A stretch of DNA of 64,000 nt from Cladocopium goreaui (GCA_947184155.2 CAMXCT020000446.1:62001-126000); one strand, 5' to 3'; positions 12,060 to 25,016 are shown, counted from the first letter of the stretch. Notes: a model not told the origin generated them from the letters alone. Translations and numbers: made by a program.

Positions 12060-12370
12060 CATGATGATGATGATGATGATGATGATTATCATTATTATTA
12101 TCATTACTATTATGATTATTATTATTATGATGGTGATGGCGGTGATGATGATGATGATGATGATGTTGATGATGAGGATGATGATGATGATGGTGATGAC
12201 AGTCAGGATGCGAGAGAACTTTAAGGAGAAGGATGAGGGTAAAAACAATGGTTGCTGATGATAAGTGTGATAATGACACGACGACGACGACGACGACGAC
12301 GAAGACGACGACGACGACGAAGACGACGGCGACCACAACGACGACGACGAGGACGACGACGCGAGGCGGA
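10130..12370. repeat. 2.2 kb imperfect GAT/AAT triplet repeat
   Basis: GATGATGAT, interrupted by AAT, GGT and GAC, fills the interval, and a (CGA)n tract closes it (12,275-12,365). Inside is a near-exact ~110 bp duplication (10,844-10,957 and 10,995-11,108). A non-triplet phrase beginning GTCAGGATGCGAGAGAACTT is present at both 10,199 and 12,202. Poly-Asp, poly-Ile, poly-His and Arg-rich frames here are artefacts of the repeat. Confidence 0.9.
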
Positions 12371-12379
12371 CAGTGAGTT

Positions 12380-14060
12380 GGACAACGACGGACAATAATG
12401 AGGCGAGGTGTGTGAAAAACAACAGCGGGGATCTCTCCATGAGATTGCAGCTGAGGTTCTGTCGAGGGCAATGGGGAGCAAAGTTGCCAGATGTTCGTTC
12501 AGGCCTCGGTGCGAAATACGCCAGGTGCCCGCGGCAACCTCTCTACTGCAGCGCTGCAAACAAATCCACAAGCCAACCGTGGTCGTCAAAAGTTGAACAT
12601 CTCTTACCCAACGGTTTGTCTTCAAGCCAAGGAACTTAGGGAAGGCAAAAAGACGCAGGTGTAAGACACGATCCAGCAGAGAACCTGGCGATTGGACAGA
12701 CATTTGGCCGTCGTAAAGGTAAAGTTTTCTTAACAAGGGGCAACAACAAGCCCACACCTGCGGGAAGTGCCGGCCGCGGAGGGCAGCCCACAACTTAGTG
12801 GCCGGGCTCAGCCAGGACGACGCAAACGACTAGGCAAAATCTAGACCAAGTATGTGCCCAATAGGTGCCAGTGGAAGGCGGATGCCAGCTGGCATTAATT
12901 CTGCCGTTTCCCCACTTACAGTGCAAACATGTGTACACTGCACACTGCTGAGGACCAGAAGAGATATCACTTTATGCTTGCATTGTGAAGTGCGTAAGTC
13001 TGAGAACCACCAGAGGTGGTTTAAACCAACCCACCTACCCCAAAGAAAGCCCGAGCCCCGCAGTGCTTGGGCAAGGATCCACAGCGCCGGTGACCAAAGG
13101 AAACGCCGTGGTGGTGCCGGTCATCACCTGGCCACTTCTGTGTTGAGGCGGGTCACCCACTCACACATGCCCCTCGATGCTGAACACAGGAAACAACACA
13201 CTGATCCGTTTCCAACTTCTGGCTCTTCCACCCCCCCAACCTGGTCGCCATTGTGCTGAAGCGGGCCATCCGCCAAACGCATCATGGCGCCGGGCCAAAG
13301 AGGGAGGTGCGGGAGAAGTTGTTCCACAGGTTCCCTGGGCAGCCATTAGCCATCCATCATGAGCTACCTTGTATTAATCATCCATCACCATGACTTAACC
13401 AGTAGCTATTATCCGGCTGGCCTAATACATCATGGTCTCAAACCACTCTCATACCCAAAGGAACTTACTTTGATGATTATTGCGTCATTTTTTTGTGGCC
13501 TCACTTTTGCACCTGCTGCACGAAAACAACTTTTGTGAGCAAAGCTAAGCTACAATGGTGTTCATGTCTTTTGGCGATAGCTGGTGTCCAGCCCTTGCAG
13601 GCTAGAATCTGGTTCCAAAGGTTGGGTTTGAACACAACACATGATCTGCCTTTTCCATCACTGGATAATGTCAAGCACCTAATTAGGAAGTGTTCCTACG
13701 ACGTTGAAGCTGATTGAAGCTGCTAGATGGCATCAAGCTGAGACCGCTATCTTACGATCTGGCCAGGTACATGCTATGCGGACTTGGTTTCATCACCGTT
13801 TCTCACATTCGTTGAACCTGTTTTCTGACAAAATCGTGCCAGTGATATTGTTGCTGTGGTGCTTATCCTGCTAGTGGTGCTAGAGCTGCTGTGGGTGGTG
13901 GTCCCGTAGGGCGTGGGGTCGAGTCAGTTTGACACGAGGCACGTTGACCTTGAGCACAAATGCAATGTCAAGATGGTCAGTATGAGCTTCTGACGTATTG
14001 ACCGCACAAGGCGGTGGCGGACGTTTCCAGAAGAGGTAGCCAATGGGAAGGGCAGGTGAA
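12380..14060. other. unassigned GC-richer interval
   Basis: A minus-strand frame at 12,370-12,793 outside the CGA tract (for example LLDRVLHLRLFAFPKFLGLK) and a Cys-containing minus-strand frame at 13,124-13,327 (NGSVCCFLCSASRGMCEWV) are possible exons. No splice sites, family match or neighbouring exon supports either. 13,370-14,060 shows nothing recognisable. Confidence 0.3.
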
Positions 14061-14069
14061 ATGAGATAA

Positions 14070-14225
14070 TGTGATGGTGTGAATGATGATGATGATGATG
14101 ATGATGAAGATGATGATGATGATGGTGATGATGGATGATGGATGATGATTAATGATGATGATGATGATGGTGATGATGGATGATGATGATGATGATAATG
14201 ATGATGATGGATGATGGATATGAGT
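14070..14225. repeat. GAT/GGATGAT microsatellite
   Basis: Imperfect GATGATG arrays resemble the large tract at 10-12.4 kb. Confidence 0.85.
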
Positions 14226-14766
14226 TATACCCTATTTATAGCTCCCTAATTATGGTTATACAGTTATATCCTATTTCCAGACAAAGCCATATTTCACCAT
14301 GGCCTCCGAAGTCAGCTGATTCAACTGATGCTGTGTGGCAGAGCTGCCGCTGCCCATGGCAGGCCGCAAGTCTCAAGGTTCGTTTCAGTGATTGGCTAAG
14401 AATCAACATCTTTGGTCCAAAGAAAACTCCGAAAAAAGAAGGAACTGCTGGGGATTCATATGGATTCATGCTACCTTCTATTATAAGCTGCTGGGGAAAG
14501 CATGAAAAAACACGGGCGACTTTGCATTGGAGTTCGTGCCTTGAAGGATACTGTCCTTGCGGATCAAATTACCTTGAAGACATGCGCAACAAACGGCAAT
14601 CAGTAGTTCCAGTCTAGTTGAGATGACATTGCAATTGCTTTTGGCAGTCGTTCAATGCTTGCGGTGCTGAAAGTGCGACATGGAGCATGTGAGAACTGAA
14701 TAGGTCTCTTCAAAGATGGCTAAGATCTTTCCAGTGAGCTATATTCCTCATTTGAGAGTACAGTAG

Positions 14767-14870
14767 TACCCTCTGGTGAACTAACATAGCAATTGAAAAT
14801 GGCCATTTATAGTGGATTTTCCCATTAAAAATGGTGATTTTCCATTGCTATGTTAGTTCACCAGAGGGTA
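14767..14870. repeat. palindromic element, copy 2
   Basis: A 104 bp near-perfect palindrome with termini TACCCTCTGGTGAACTAAC and its complement. The centre is ATGGCCATTTATAGTGGATT. The whole element is arm plus arm, with no coding capacity. Confidence 0.9.
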
Positions 14871-15287
14871 GACAATTTTCTGAGCGGTTACATGGTCGAT
14901 TCCTGTCGTGTCCTCTTAATTCACAGCAGAACAATAACATAATAACAACATTATGACATGTTCATAATTGTGGGTAAATAATCACTATAACTATATGTAT
15001 AAATCATATTCGTTTATTTCTGTTGGTGATAATATCCCAATATGTTTTCACAACATCCCCATAACATCAGATCCTCAGTAGCCTATGGTAATCCCCATGG
15101 CTCCCTGGCCAATTTCGCTACCACTTTTCTCACGTGACCGCGCAGAGGTTGCAAGCCGCCACCGCTACGCACAGCAAACCTCAAGCCCAAAAAAAATCCC
15201 AAGAAAAGTCGGAAAGTTGGGAAAATCATAGGAAAACCATAGGAAAACCATAGGAAAATGGTGGTTGAATGGGATTTAATGGGATTT

Positions 15288-15401
15288 TACCCTCTGGTAA
15301 TTTGTTACATAGCGAACTGGAAAGATCCACCATGCTATTAATGGGAAAATCCACTATTTCTATGGCCATTTTCAATAGCTATGTTAAATTACCAGAGGGT
15401 A
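15288..15401. repeat. palindromic element, copy 3
   Basis: Termini are TACCCTCTGGTAATTTG and TTAAATTACCAGAGGGTA. The left arm carries the alternative core GAACTGGAAAGATCCACC. Confidence 0.85.
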
Positions 15402-16418
15402 TGGTTTATGGTACGCAAATAACTATAGTTAATGAGGTTTATAAACCAACAAACATCACTGGGGGGCCTCACATTGTAGGAAAGTACCATCCTTCAGTAG
15501 TGGTCAATTCCTTGTCTATCCTTTCGTGGCTTACTCTAAATTTGTAGGATGAATCATCTCGATCCATGGGTTTAAATCTTCTAAATGTTCCAACGTTAAG
15601 GAAGACTCCAGATGATTGCTGGTTTCACCGGTAGTTTCCTTTTGATCATCCACCACTAATGTGTTGATGCAATGCAATAAATATATATATATATATATAT
15701 AAATATATATTAATATATCATATGGCATGTTGACATAAAGATTACCTGCGATTTTGACACAGAATAGCTACCTGGTCGCAAATGATCTGCAAAAATCATG
15801 TCTTCACCCCTGAAATTTGAGGTCCAGCACCCAAAAGAAATGTTATCTGATCATTTGGCTTCCAGGTGTGACCCTGACCAACGAGGCGACCCTCGTTAAT
15901 TTGCCATGTTCAATGGGAAAATATCATCTTCCAGACAGAAACTTTGGATAACTTTGGGGTTCCATGCCAGTTTTGAATTTCAGGCATACATATAGACAGT
16001 ATACATATACGTGACCATGGTATTTATGGAGGTTTCCTAAAATGGCGATACTCCAAAACCATTGGTTTCTAAAATAGTCCATGTGCCTTAGCAATATCCT
16101 ACTAGATCCTAATTGTTCATAAAGCATCATAAAGCCATGTTTGGTTACTCAAATAGACTTATTCAGAAGAAACCCTTAGCAGTATTGTTGGTTAACCCCC
16201 CCTGTGTTGATGAAAACAATGAAAGTGTGGTTTCATTTGATCAGTTCCCAATCTTTGTTGGTGAAGACACTTTGTTTTCTTGGTAAAGTCACTATGTTGG
16301 TTAACTCTCATTTTCCACGTGAAATCACCATTTCTTGTATTGTTCACGAATCAATCTATGTTTTGTCAACTGAAAGGACCCAAAAAAAACGGCCCACAAT
16401 GTTTAGATCATTTAAATC

Positions 16419-16525
16419 TACCCTCTGGTTATTTAACATAGCCATGGAAAACGGCTCATTTATAGATGGTTTACCTATTAAAAATGGTGGATCTTTCCAT
16501 GGCTATGTTAAATAACCAGATGGTA
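16419..16525. repeat. palindromic element, copy 4
   Basis: Termini are TACCCTCTGGTTATTTAAC and TTAAATAACCAGATGGTA. The arms include ATAGCCATGGAAA and its complement. Confidence 0.85.
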
Positions 16526-17036
16526 TTTATTATTCAACATGGCCCCTTGATGCCGGTCTAGGAAAACCATCCAAATCCCATGGGATTTTTTTTCGGTGAA
16601 GTCCCCGAAATCCAGATCTTTCCCGCGGTGCCAGGTGACAGGTAGGTGCCAGCTGCTGTACACTGCGGCAACGCTGCAAACCTCGAGGGATTTGCATCGT
16701 TTCTGTTGTGGAAATCCCTGTTTTTGTTCAAGGATTTACTGGAATCTAATGGGACTTCATCCGATTTGATGAAATTTCATTGGCATTTAATGGCATTTGA
16801 TGGCAATTTATGGCATGTTTTTACGAGATTGTTTTTTTTTTACCATGTTTCACCATCAATGGGGATTTACATGGATTTTTCAGAGGATTTCATTGAAACC
16901 TCTGGTGATTTTCCACTTTGCCATGGAAAGATTCACCATTTTACGGTAAATGGGCCAGTTCATCCAGAGCCAGTGTTGAGGTGAATCAACGTATAAACTG
17001 ATGGGGAAGTAGGAGATAAACTGGAGAAAATGCAGA

Positions 17037-17141
17037 TACCCTCTGGTTATGTCAAAATAGCTATTGAAAATGACCATTTATAGTGGATTTTCCCATTAAA
17101 AATGGTGATTTTCCATAGCTATGTTAGTTTACCAGAGGGTA
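17037..17141. repeat. palindromic element, copy 5
   Basis: Termini are TACCCTCTGGTTATGTC and TTAGTTTACCAGAGGGTA. The central sequence is nearly the same as in copy 2. Confidence 0.9.
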
Positions 17142-19496
17142 AATGGAGACTTTAATGATTTTTCATGGAACCTATTATACTGAAAGGGATTGAACAACAT
17201 CAAAAGGAGAAAATCATAGAAGAACCATCATAGGTATTGGTAGGCAATAAATGCTAAGCACCCAGAAATATGGAAGAGACAAGGAGAGCGTAAATGAGCT
17301 TGAACCTGAACTTTGGAACTAAACATCCAGTGCTCATCTCCGTGCTTTTAGCTTCGGACGCTGCAAGTCAATGTCAGGAGTCAATGCCTGATCGGATTCG
17401 GATGCTGTCTGGCTGGTCCAATAATGCCCTTTTGGGGAGTCTTTACCCAGAGACCATGTTGTCCCTTAAGGTGTTCCCTTCAAAATGTCCCGTAGACCAA
17501 TTCAGCCGGCAGCCTCAAGAAAGTACGGATATATGTCATGGAGGCGCAAACGACAACACCAAATTTGCATGGCACTTTCAACCTGGGAGGGAAAAAACAC
17601 AGCCACATTGGATGACCATGAACAATAAGGATGGACATATTAAGAACAACCTGTGAACACAAATAATCAAACCAACCAAAGCGCGGCATCTTTATGAACT
17701 GCGCCTTCACAGAATCATGAACCAAAGTGTTGTAGACATGGCGCAAAATTATGAAGCACCAAACATGGAGGCTCTTGTATTAAAAACATACCAATTAACT
17801 GTGGTTCCATAGCCATGCCCATTTACAGTTTTTTGTTTTTGTAGATGGCATAAAACAAACCATTTTCTGGTTGGTGGTATACCTACCCCTCTGAAAAATG
17901 ATGGAGTGAGTCAGTCGGGATTAAATTCTCCCCAATTAATATGGAAAGTCATAAGATTCCATGGTTCCAGTCACCAACCAGACATAAATCAACATTTTCC
18001 ATATATTATCCATATATTAATGGGAAAATCCACTATAAATTACCATGTTCAATGGGAAAATCACCATTTTTAATGGGAAAATCACAATTTTCAATGGGAA
18101 AATCCACTACAACTTGGATGCTTCTTCTCATTTTTCTTGGTGAATCCCCTGCGACCTCCACGAAGCGTCGATATCTACTGCGTCTGGGAGGAGAGTCCTG
18201 GTCGTTGAATCCCCGCGCGGAAAACGACGGTGGTATCGAAAAAAATGGTGGGGTTCTGTTGAGTCAATTGAGATACTCCATGTCTATGGTTTTTCTAGAT
18301 TTGAACCTCAATAGAAACCCACAAGACATTGATGTTTAAAAAATTGTATAGCTACGTCCTGTTGCTCCATTTGTTTCTCAGTTGGTTAAATAAGTTTAGG
18401 GGCAGAATGGGAAGAAACATCCAGCGTTGGAAGTGCCAAAAAACCTCTTTCTGTCCAGGACATGGACAATCAACCAGGGAAGAACGGAAAGTCAAATGCC
18501 AACCAGGGAAGAACACCATGCCGCTGGGTCAAAAACAAACAGTACCCTGGTGTTTGCATCAAAATAGGTGAGATTAATGGATCTTCATCCCCGAAGTAAT
18601 GGTATGATAGGTTTTACCCCATCCCCAAACAGGGTTGTCACCACATTTTCAGGGCATGGACAACAAAAAATGTGAATGAAAGCACCAAGGAAACGATTGA
18701 GTGGGCAGGTCGGTTCTTCCCTATATTATGTATGTATATTATAATATATATATATTCTGATATGTATTATTTACTTGTTTATTTATTGACCATTCCCCAA
18801 CTATACACCAACCAATATCATCATAGGCTGCGAATCTTTCATTACTAGTCTCCGGGCAAATCACAGGTGGCATGACCGGCATGACCCATGCCCTTTGCAA
18901 CACGTTTGCAACATCTTTTTGTTGTAGGGAAAGCCTTCAATGTGGTACACCCAATCATAAACTGTCATATTTTAGAATTTATACATTGTCCAAAAATTGA
19001 GAAATGTCAAATAATGGCATTGACATTTCAATGCATTGCATGGAATTTGGGAGGCCAGTACGCTATCTTCAAACAAACCCATACGAGCTTTTTTTACATA
19101 TGACCTATGAAAATCGTGTGGTATTTGCCAAACAACGACGACAATGTTTGTTGTTTAGGTGTGGTATATTATTCTGGGCAAATGATAATAATTCACTAAC
19201 CTGAAATGTTGGGCCATTTTGGGATGATCCCCCTTATTAAACCATGATTCCAGGCTTCGGGAGAACAGGCTTCGGTCGTGATCAAATTTACCCAGAAAAT
19301 GCCACTTTTCCAACCATTCGTTCACCATGAAGTCACCAGTTAACCACTGTTTTTCACCATTATTGGACCATTGTTCCATAGTTTCTCCACCATTAATTCA
19401 CCATTATTAACCACTAATTAGCTATCCAACTTATCCATCCACTAAAAAAACACACATAAATCATCATGATCCTTCCATAAACCATTCCATTAACCA
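17142..19496. other. AT-rich interval, no firm exon
   Basis: It contains isolated halves of the palindromic element (CAATGGGAAAATCCAC repeated at about 18,025-18,110) and one GC-richer patch at 18,140-18,240 that could be an exon on either strand. The rest looks non-coding. Confidence 0.4.
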
Positions 19497-19600
19497 TACC
19501 CTCTGGTAAACTAACATAACTATGGAAAATCACCATTTTCAATGGGAAAATCCACTATAAATGGCCATTTTCAATAGCTATGTTAAATTACCAGAGGGTA
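19497..19600. repeat. palindromic element, copy 6
   Basis: A 104 bp palindrome with TACCCTCTGGTAAACTAAC at one end and TAAATTACCAGAGGGTA at the other. Its right end lies about 40 bases from the RING exon at 19,643-19,701. Confidence 0.9.
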
Positions 19601-19642
19601 AGTATGTTCCCACGGTCACGGACGTCCACCGATCCCTGGCAC

Positions 19643-19701
19643 CTCAACATCCAGCCGTTCCAAGCCATCCGCACCACGGCAGAAGGGGCAGGAAAGGCGC
19701 C
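19643..19701 (-). CDS. RING-finger exon, last Cys pair
   Basis: The minus-strand exon reads RLSCPFCRGADGLERLDVE. CPFC matches the closing Cys pair of RING domains. The acceptor is ACAACGCAG and the donor GAG/GTGCCA. It begins in phase 1 and joins exactly to the exon ending at 20,716 (ACA G + GG CGC), giving DSTGRLSCPFC. Confidence 0.6.
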
Positions 19702-20172
19702 CTGCGTTGTGCGGAACCGTCGCGGAAAGGCGGGGTTTCTTTGGGGGTGTCCAACAATGGGAACATGGGAATATCATCGGAATATCGCCATATCCACCTC
19801 TATAAAATAGTTAGCCATAGTTATTGTCAGATTATAAGTTCCAAAATCAAGATAATGTCCATCCATCTCTCCCATAGTGTCAGATAACATGGGAATATAT
19901 GATGCTAAACCACTGGATGTTTTTTGTTTGGAGTGCCCAATTTTCAGACAAAGCTAGGTCTGGGTCAAAATAGGGCTTGAGCCGCAATCAATAAACCATT
20001 TTAAATAGAGAAAACGATGATGAACTATAAAAACTTGGAGTTCATATTGAGACCTCACACAATTGACCAGTATTTTAAGCGCGTTATTCAAGTTCGTCCA
20101 CTACAACTTCAGCGGCAATCTGAGGACATTAAATTAAGCATTTTTTTCAGTGCCAGTAATACAGGAGAAGGA

Positions 20173-20277
20173 TACCCGCTGGTAATTTAACATAGCTATT
20201 GAAAAAAAAACTTTTATAGTTGATTTACCCATTAAAAATGGTGATTTTCCATAGCTATGTTAAATTATCAGAGGGTA
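20173..20277. repeat. palindromic element, copy 7
   Basis: A slightly degraded copy (TACCCGCTGGTAATTTAAC at one end, TTATCAGAGGGTA at the other). It lies inside the intron between RING exons 20,716 and 19,701. Confidence 0.85.
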
Positions 20278-20715
20278 ATACAGGAGAAGGATATCAGCCG
20301 TGGCACTTCAAAACTTGGGAGATTCGATGGACATGTTTAGCTTCACCAGGGATGTCTCGACTCTAAAATGTGCATATAAACCACACAAGACGACTTGGAT
20401 ATTAACCACCACTGATTTTTGAAGCATCCACTATTTTTGCGGGTGGACACATCCAAATTCTCAATACCATAGTACACGTGTTTTAAAACATAATAAACAA
20501 TTGCCTGTCTGCTGATTTTAATGGCATTTCACGGAACAAAATGAACAAAACATCTGGGAAAGGGTCAAAAGTCAAGACATGGAGTGGGAAACAAAACAAA
20601 ACCTTTGAAATTATATATTTATATATCCCATCAAATCAGATATGTTGATATATTTGTACAGTCAAACATGCCATGATATTCCATATATAGTCTGAAACAT
20701 CTTCTGTCGGGCAGC

Positions 20716-20786
20716 CTGTGGAATCGGTGAGTCGACCATGACACTTCGCGCAGAGGACTTGGAAGCAGCACTTCGTCATGACGGCT
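20716..20786 (-). CDS. RING-finger exon, central Cys cluster
   Basis: It reads VMTKCCFQVLCAKCHGRLTD. The cluster KCC...LCAKC fits the middle ligands of a RING domain, although the usual Cys-x-His is CysCysPhe here. The acceptor is GGTAACAG. The donor is GC (ACAG/GCTGCC). The first base completes an ATA codon with the exon ending at 20,814, so the phase is consistent on both sides. Confidence 0.6.
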
Positions 20787-20813
20787 CTGTTACCTGACCC
20801 GGTGAGTTGTCAC

Positions 20814-20899
20814 ATGGTGTCACGTTGGGGACCCAAAAAAGATGCATTCCTTAAATCCGCTCCGAATGATGGCAGCCCATCCTTAAGAGATTCATCAAT
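20814..20899 (-). CDS. RING-gene exon, spacer segment
   Basis: It reads IDESLKDGLPSFGADLRNAS and then FLGPQRDT. The acceptor is CCTTACCCAG and the donor AT/GTGACA. Reading through the donor meets an immediate stop, which supports splicing here. It would form an insert between the first and middle ligand pairs of the RING. Confidence 0.55.
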
Positions 20900-21179
20900 C
20901 TGGGTAAGGATTATGATAGGCAAACCATGGACAAATCACGAAACCGACCAACAAAAAAGTAGAAGTATATAATATTGGGTGCTTTTGGGGTGACCATTGC
21001 TTTAAAGGGGGCATGAAAAATGTTGGGGTTGTGACCCCCCTACCATCAATGGTAAGAATCTCCTTTGTGCTTGAGCCACTCGATCTGCAGTAGGTCTAGC
21101 TCCAAAAGAATTGACCATTGATCATTCATTATCCACTCAAAACGACAGTGTTGAAGTTTGAGTCGCACCAGCCAGAAGC

Positions 21180-21231
21180 GTCGCCTGCAGTGTAGCTGTC
21201 CACACAAATGGGGCAGTCGACTTCTTTTCGT
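21180..21231 (-). CDS. RING-finger exon, first Cys pair
   Basis: The frame RKEVDCPICVDSYTAGD contains CPIC, the usual first ligand pair of RING domains. The acceptor would be GAGGCTCAG. The donor is uncertain (a GC site after GAC fits the phase). A second, longer open frame overlaps this stretch, so taken alone the exon is weak. Its support is the order CPIC, KCC-LCAKC, CPFC on one strand within 1.6 kb. Together these would make an E3 ubiquitin ligase-type domain. Confidence 0.45.
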
Positions 21232-21239
21232 CTGAGCCT

Positions 21240-23300
21240 CAGCATCGCGGCCCCGGGTGCAGTGGATCTTCAACAAATCCATGAGTTTATCACTCACAGT
21301 GTGGTGAAATAAAAGGTATAAATAGCTAGCTATAAATAGGTATATCCTAGAGGTGATACCAGATATCATGGAACCACAGGTGAGTAGAATCTATGAATAA
21401 CCATGAATATCATGGGTGTTATCATCTAGGTGATTATACCAGGTCAAGGTGACCCATGACGGAAAATGTCACCGGATTTTCACAGTATATCGTGGCATCA
21501 CGGAGCCGCTGGTCCCGGTCATCGCTAGGATCTGCTAGGATTTCCGCATATATCCGCATTGCTCATATTTCTAATCCTATCTCTTGTGGTTAGTTGCAAC
21601 CAACTTTTATCATTACTAATTTAAGTTTCCCAATTTCGCTCCCAATGTGGTTTGGTAATCCCCATATCAGTTGGTGAAATGTGTTTGCTGATGATAACCC
21701 CTCTTTGGGATGATTGTAGTCCCAACATTCGTTGGTCAAATCCACATCTTTTTGCTGGCGATCTGTTGGTTGCAATTTCCCTTCTGAACACCCGGGTTTG
21801 CTGGTGATCATCCCTGTCATGTCTTGCTTATAATCCAAGCATGCTTGTGTGTGTGCATGTTGAATCTTCATCTTTCTCAAATCACAATTGCAATTCGCTG
21901 CTGAAGCAATTCTCCATATCTGCAAGTACCCAGCAAATTCCCCAAATTCCTCTCCGTATAGAATCTCATTATGATTGGGAGTTCCAATCACATTCTCACC
22001 ATGGTAACCTTGACCATCCCAAAGGAAGATACCGATCCCAAGGGGAACCTCACCGTCCCCCTGTTTTGGCCCAAGGACTTTGCCCCACCGGAGCTCCAAG
22101 CAGCAGGCTTCACGGCCTGAACGTTTACCAGGCCGGGTTTTTTGGCATGACCAGAGCTGACAAGTTTTGAGACTGTTCGTATCTAATCCTGGAATGTCTT
22201 AGATACAATTCTTCAACAAGAGAGATCCTAGGCGGCCTTGATTTGACATGTTCGATGCTACTTACAGAAAAAACATATCAAGAAAACTAACCTATGCCCA
22301 CCTAGCATTGTGGTTTATCCAACATTATCCGGTTGTCGTATGTTGTCGTTGTCTCACAGCTTTAATGGGTTATATTCTGATCGTTTGGTTGGGACAATGT
22401 TCGATTTTCCACCACACCATACTCCCAAACAACTCACCCACCATATTCCATCTAACTATGAGTTTGCTTTGGGGAGATATCCATGATTATCCAACCCCTT
22501 TGGGCCACACATATCCCAACCCGATCCAAGATGATCCAAGCATTCCTCATTCACCAACAACTTATTGTCGCGCTGCGATCCGAATTTGATACAGTACCGG
22601 GCAACCCCGTGGTTAGATGGTGAAATCCTACTCCAAATGACGAAAACAATGCTGAAATCTGCTGAATGTGTCCGGTGAAATCCCACTTTTTCCCTATGAA
22701 ATCAATGAAATCCCTATGAAATCTGCTGCTGATCGGTGTTATGGTTTTCACCGTTCCCACCTCCACCACTTTGGTCGGTGCTTCATAGAAACTCTGTAAT
22801 GCAGCCTCGACATCCTGACGATGTCATCAACGAACCAACAGGTTTGGAAGAAATTGGCTCTGAAAATGAATGGTATAGTATACCTCCAAAAGTGATCAAA
22901 AGTGTAATTTCATGGGGGAAACATCAGAACATGAAATACTTGATTAGATTTTTGTGACATTCACTGTGACTATAAAAACAAGTGAAAAACACAGCATTCT
23001 GTCAGATTGAAAATGGTTGGCCGGACCTATTCAGCAACAAATCTATTCTTCACCCGGGGTTGACTCATCTGGTCCCTTACCTGCTTCATCGAACCAGAAC
23101 CCTCGTGTCTAATCATGGCCAATCTTGGATATCTTACACAAAAAACAAAAACAACATCTCTAGTTGTGTCAATTCGGGCACATATTAACATATAATCTTA
23201 ACCTCTTATTTTAAATTATATCAAACTATATATATATATATTGAAATCATTGGGAAACATTCCAAACATTCCAAACATTCTCACAAAGCCATGCTCACCT
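21240..23300. other. AT-rich interval with one candidate exon
   Basis: At 22,054-22,116 the minus strand reads AVKPAAWSSGGAKSLGQNRG between CGTTCAG and a GTGAGG donor. The plus strand of the same patch reads PKGNLTVPLFWPKDFAPPEL, so the strand is undecided. A half copy of the palindromic element (CGTTTACCAGGCCGGG) adjoins at 22,121. The rest shows nothing. Confidence 0.35.
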
Positions 23301-23305
23301 CCCAC

Positions 23306-23392
23306 CAGTTCCCGCTGCGCCATGCTGCGCCGGTCCCAGTCGTTCTTGCTCAGGTAGAGGCAGGCGTCCCGGCAGCGACAACCAGCCACATC
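23306..23392 (-). CDS. exon with a possible UBA-like helix
   Basis: It reads DVAGCRCRDACLYLSKNDWD and then RRSMAQREL. The acceptor is GCCGGAG and the donor CTG/GTGGGAGG; both ends are in phase 0. The spacing ACLYL..NDWD....A resembles the last two helices of UBA-like domains, but the similarity is weak. It follows the exon at 24,106-24,156 in phase. Confidence 0.45.
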
Positions 23393-24105
23393 CTCCGGCA
23401 GCACACCAGGGGATCGGCTCAGTTCCAGTATTTCATGGGGATATTTCACGGGATATCTAATAACTTTGATCTATACATGTTATATATTGTTAGAAGATAG
23501 AATCCGGAACATCTCCGTGTCAATCAATCTTGAGATATGTTTGCCTTTTCCCAACCATCAAGCAATACGTCCTTTCACAACCATCCATTGATCCAGAATT
23601 TTGGGAAAACCCACTTCCGTAACCCATAGGATCCATGTATGGTATATATGCTAACATTTGGGGTATATTGATGGTAAATGTTACCATATATCGCATACAC
23701 GGATCCTATGGGGTAATAAAATCCCTGATTATCCGTTGTTATCTCAGAAGAATGCATCATGGGATCACATGATGTCCTGGTGTGACTGACTTATATAGAG
23801 GACATCTACTTGGAAATCTACTTGAGGGTGCATCCCGAGGTGGTAGAAATCCCCAAGGATTTCTAAGAACCCATATACAATTGGGTTGATTCCATGCAAA
23901 CCACTAGTGACTGGGATGCACATCCTGTTTTAAAATCCAATTAAAATCCAATTAAAATCCACTATTTATTGGATCAATCGCAAATATTGTTGACTAAATC
24001 CCCATGATATTCGCATCAAATATCCATTTTGATCCATTTTATATCCTTGCACCGTTTGGCACCGTCACCGTAACTTGCCGCCGTCGCTTTTGCCGTCGCC
24101 TTCAC

Positions 24106-24156
24106 ACAGAAGATCTTGGCGCTGCGGCTGCCGCGACTGTAATCCTCCACCAGCTC
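24106..24156 (-). CDS. small exon, unknown
   Basis: It reads ELVEDYSRGSRSAKIFC, with acceptor TACGATAG and donor TGT/GTGAAGG, phase 0 at both ends. It joins the exon at 23,392 smoothly. Confidence 0.45.
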
Positions 24157-25016
24157 CTATCGTAACCGAGGTCGTCGGAGGTCGTGGATGATGTGATGGG
24201 AACAATTTCGTATTTGTCACTTAAGTGGTAAATGATGTAAATGATTGTAAATGATTGTAAATGTACCCAAGACAATGATGCTTAATGATGTAAATGGGAT
24301 GATGTGTACCGTCATGGATGTTCGAATGACATTCTTGTGAAACATGGGTGAATGTGGGGCAAAATAACATTTTAACATGATTTTTGAGTGATCAAATAGT
24401 ATTGTATAAATGATGGTGAATTGTGTGTTTGAACAATGGTAAACAAACAAATACGTCATTCCGTGGCAAGCTGATCACTGTATGCACCCCATGGGTGATC
24501 AACCAAGCGACGTTGCACGAATCTTTAGCATTGAAGGTTACGCCAAACAAAACACGGCACGCTTGCCAGTGACAACACATACCTGCTTGCAAACTAATTT
24601 GACTAAACATGACTAAACCTTCACCTGTCAGAAAAGGCGCTTTGCAACCAACAAAACACCGAAAAACCGGAAGGTCGACCGACTTTCGACCCACGTTCGC
24701 GGCTTCTGCAGAGCCCTCCTCCCTTTTTCCATGCAGGACTTGCGCGTCGTAAAATACTGCTGGGGCCATCTCCATGATTTAATCAGGAGGCCCAAGCGAT
24801 ATTTTCTAGCACCGGCTCCAACCGAATCATCGATGAATTGACAGCCTTGAGCTGTCGAAAAGATCTGCCTCACAACAATGCGCCGTTTTCGGCCACGCCG
24901 GCCATACCTCGGTCTCATCATGGGTTAGGGTCACACATCAAACATCATCCTCCAAGAGTCCCAAGGGAAACTGCAGCATCTGTCTATCGTCACGTCTGAA
25001 TATGATCCTCTTTAAA

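Noticed and set aside
11697-12440. 247-codon and related Ile/Ser/His/Asp-rich frames
   Set aside because: Triplet-repeat artefacts of the GAT and CGA tracts.
21590-22099. 169-codon open frame on the minus strand
   Set aside because: Most of it is AT-rich and lacks protein-like composition. Only the small GC-rich part at 22,054-22,116 may be an exon, and that uses another frame.
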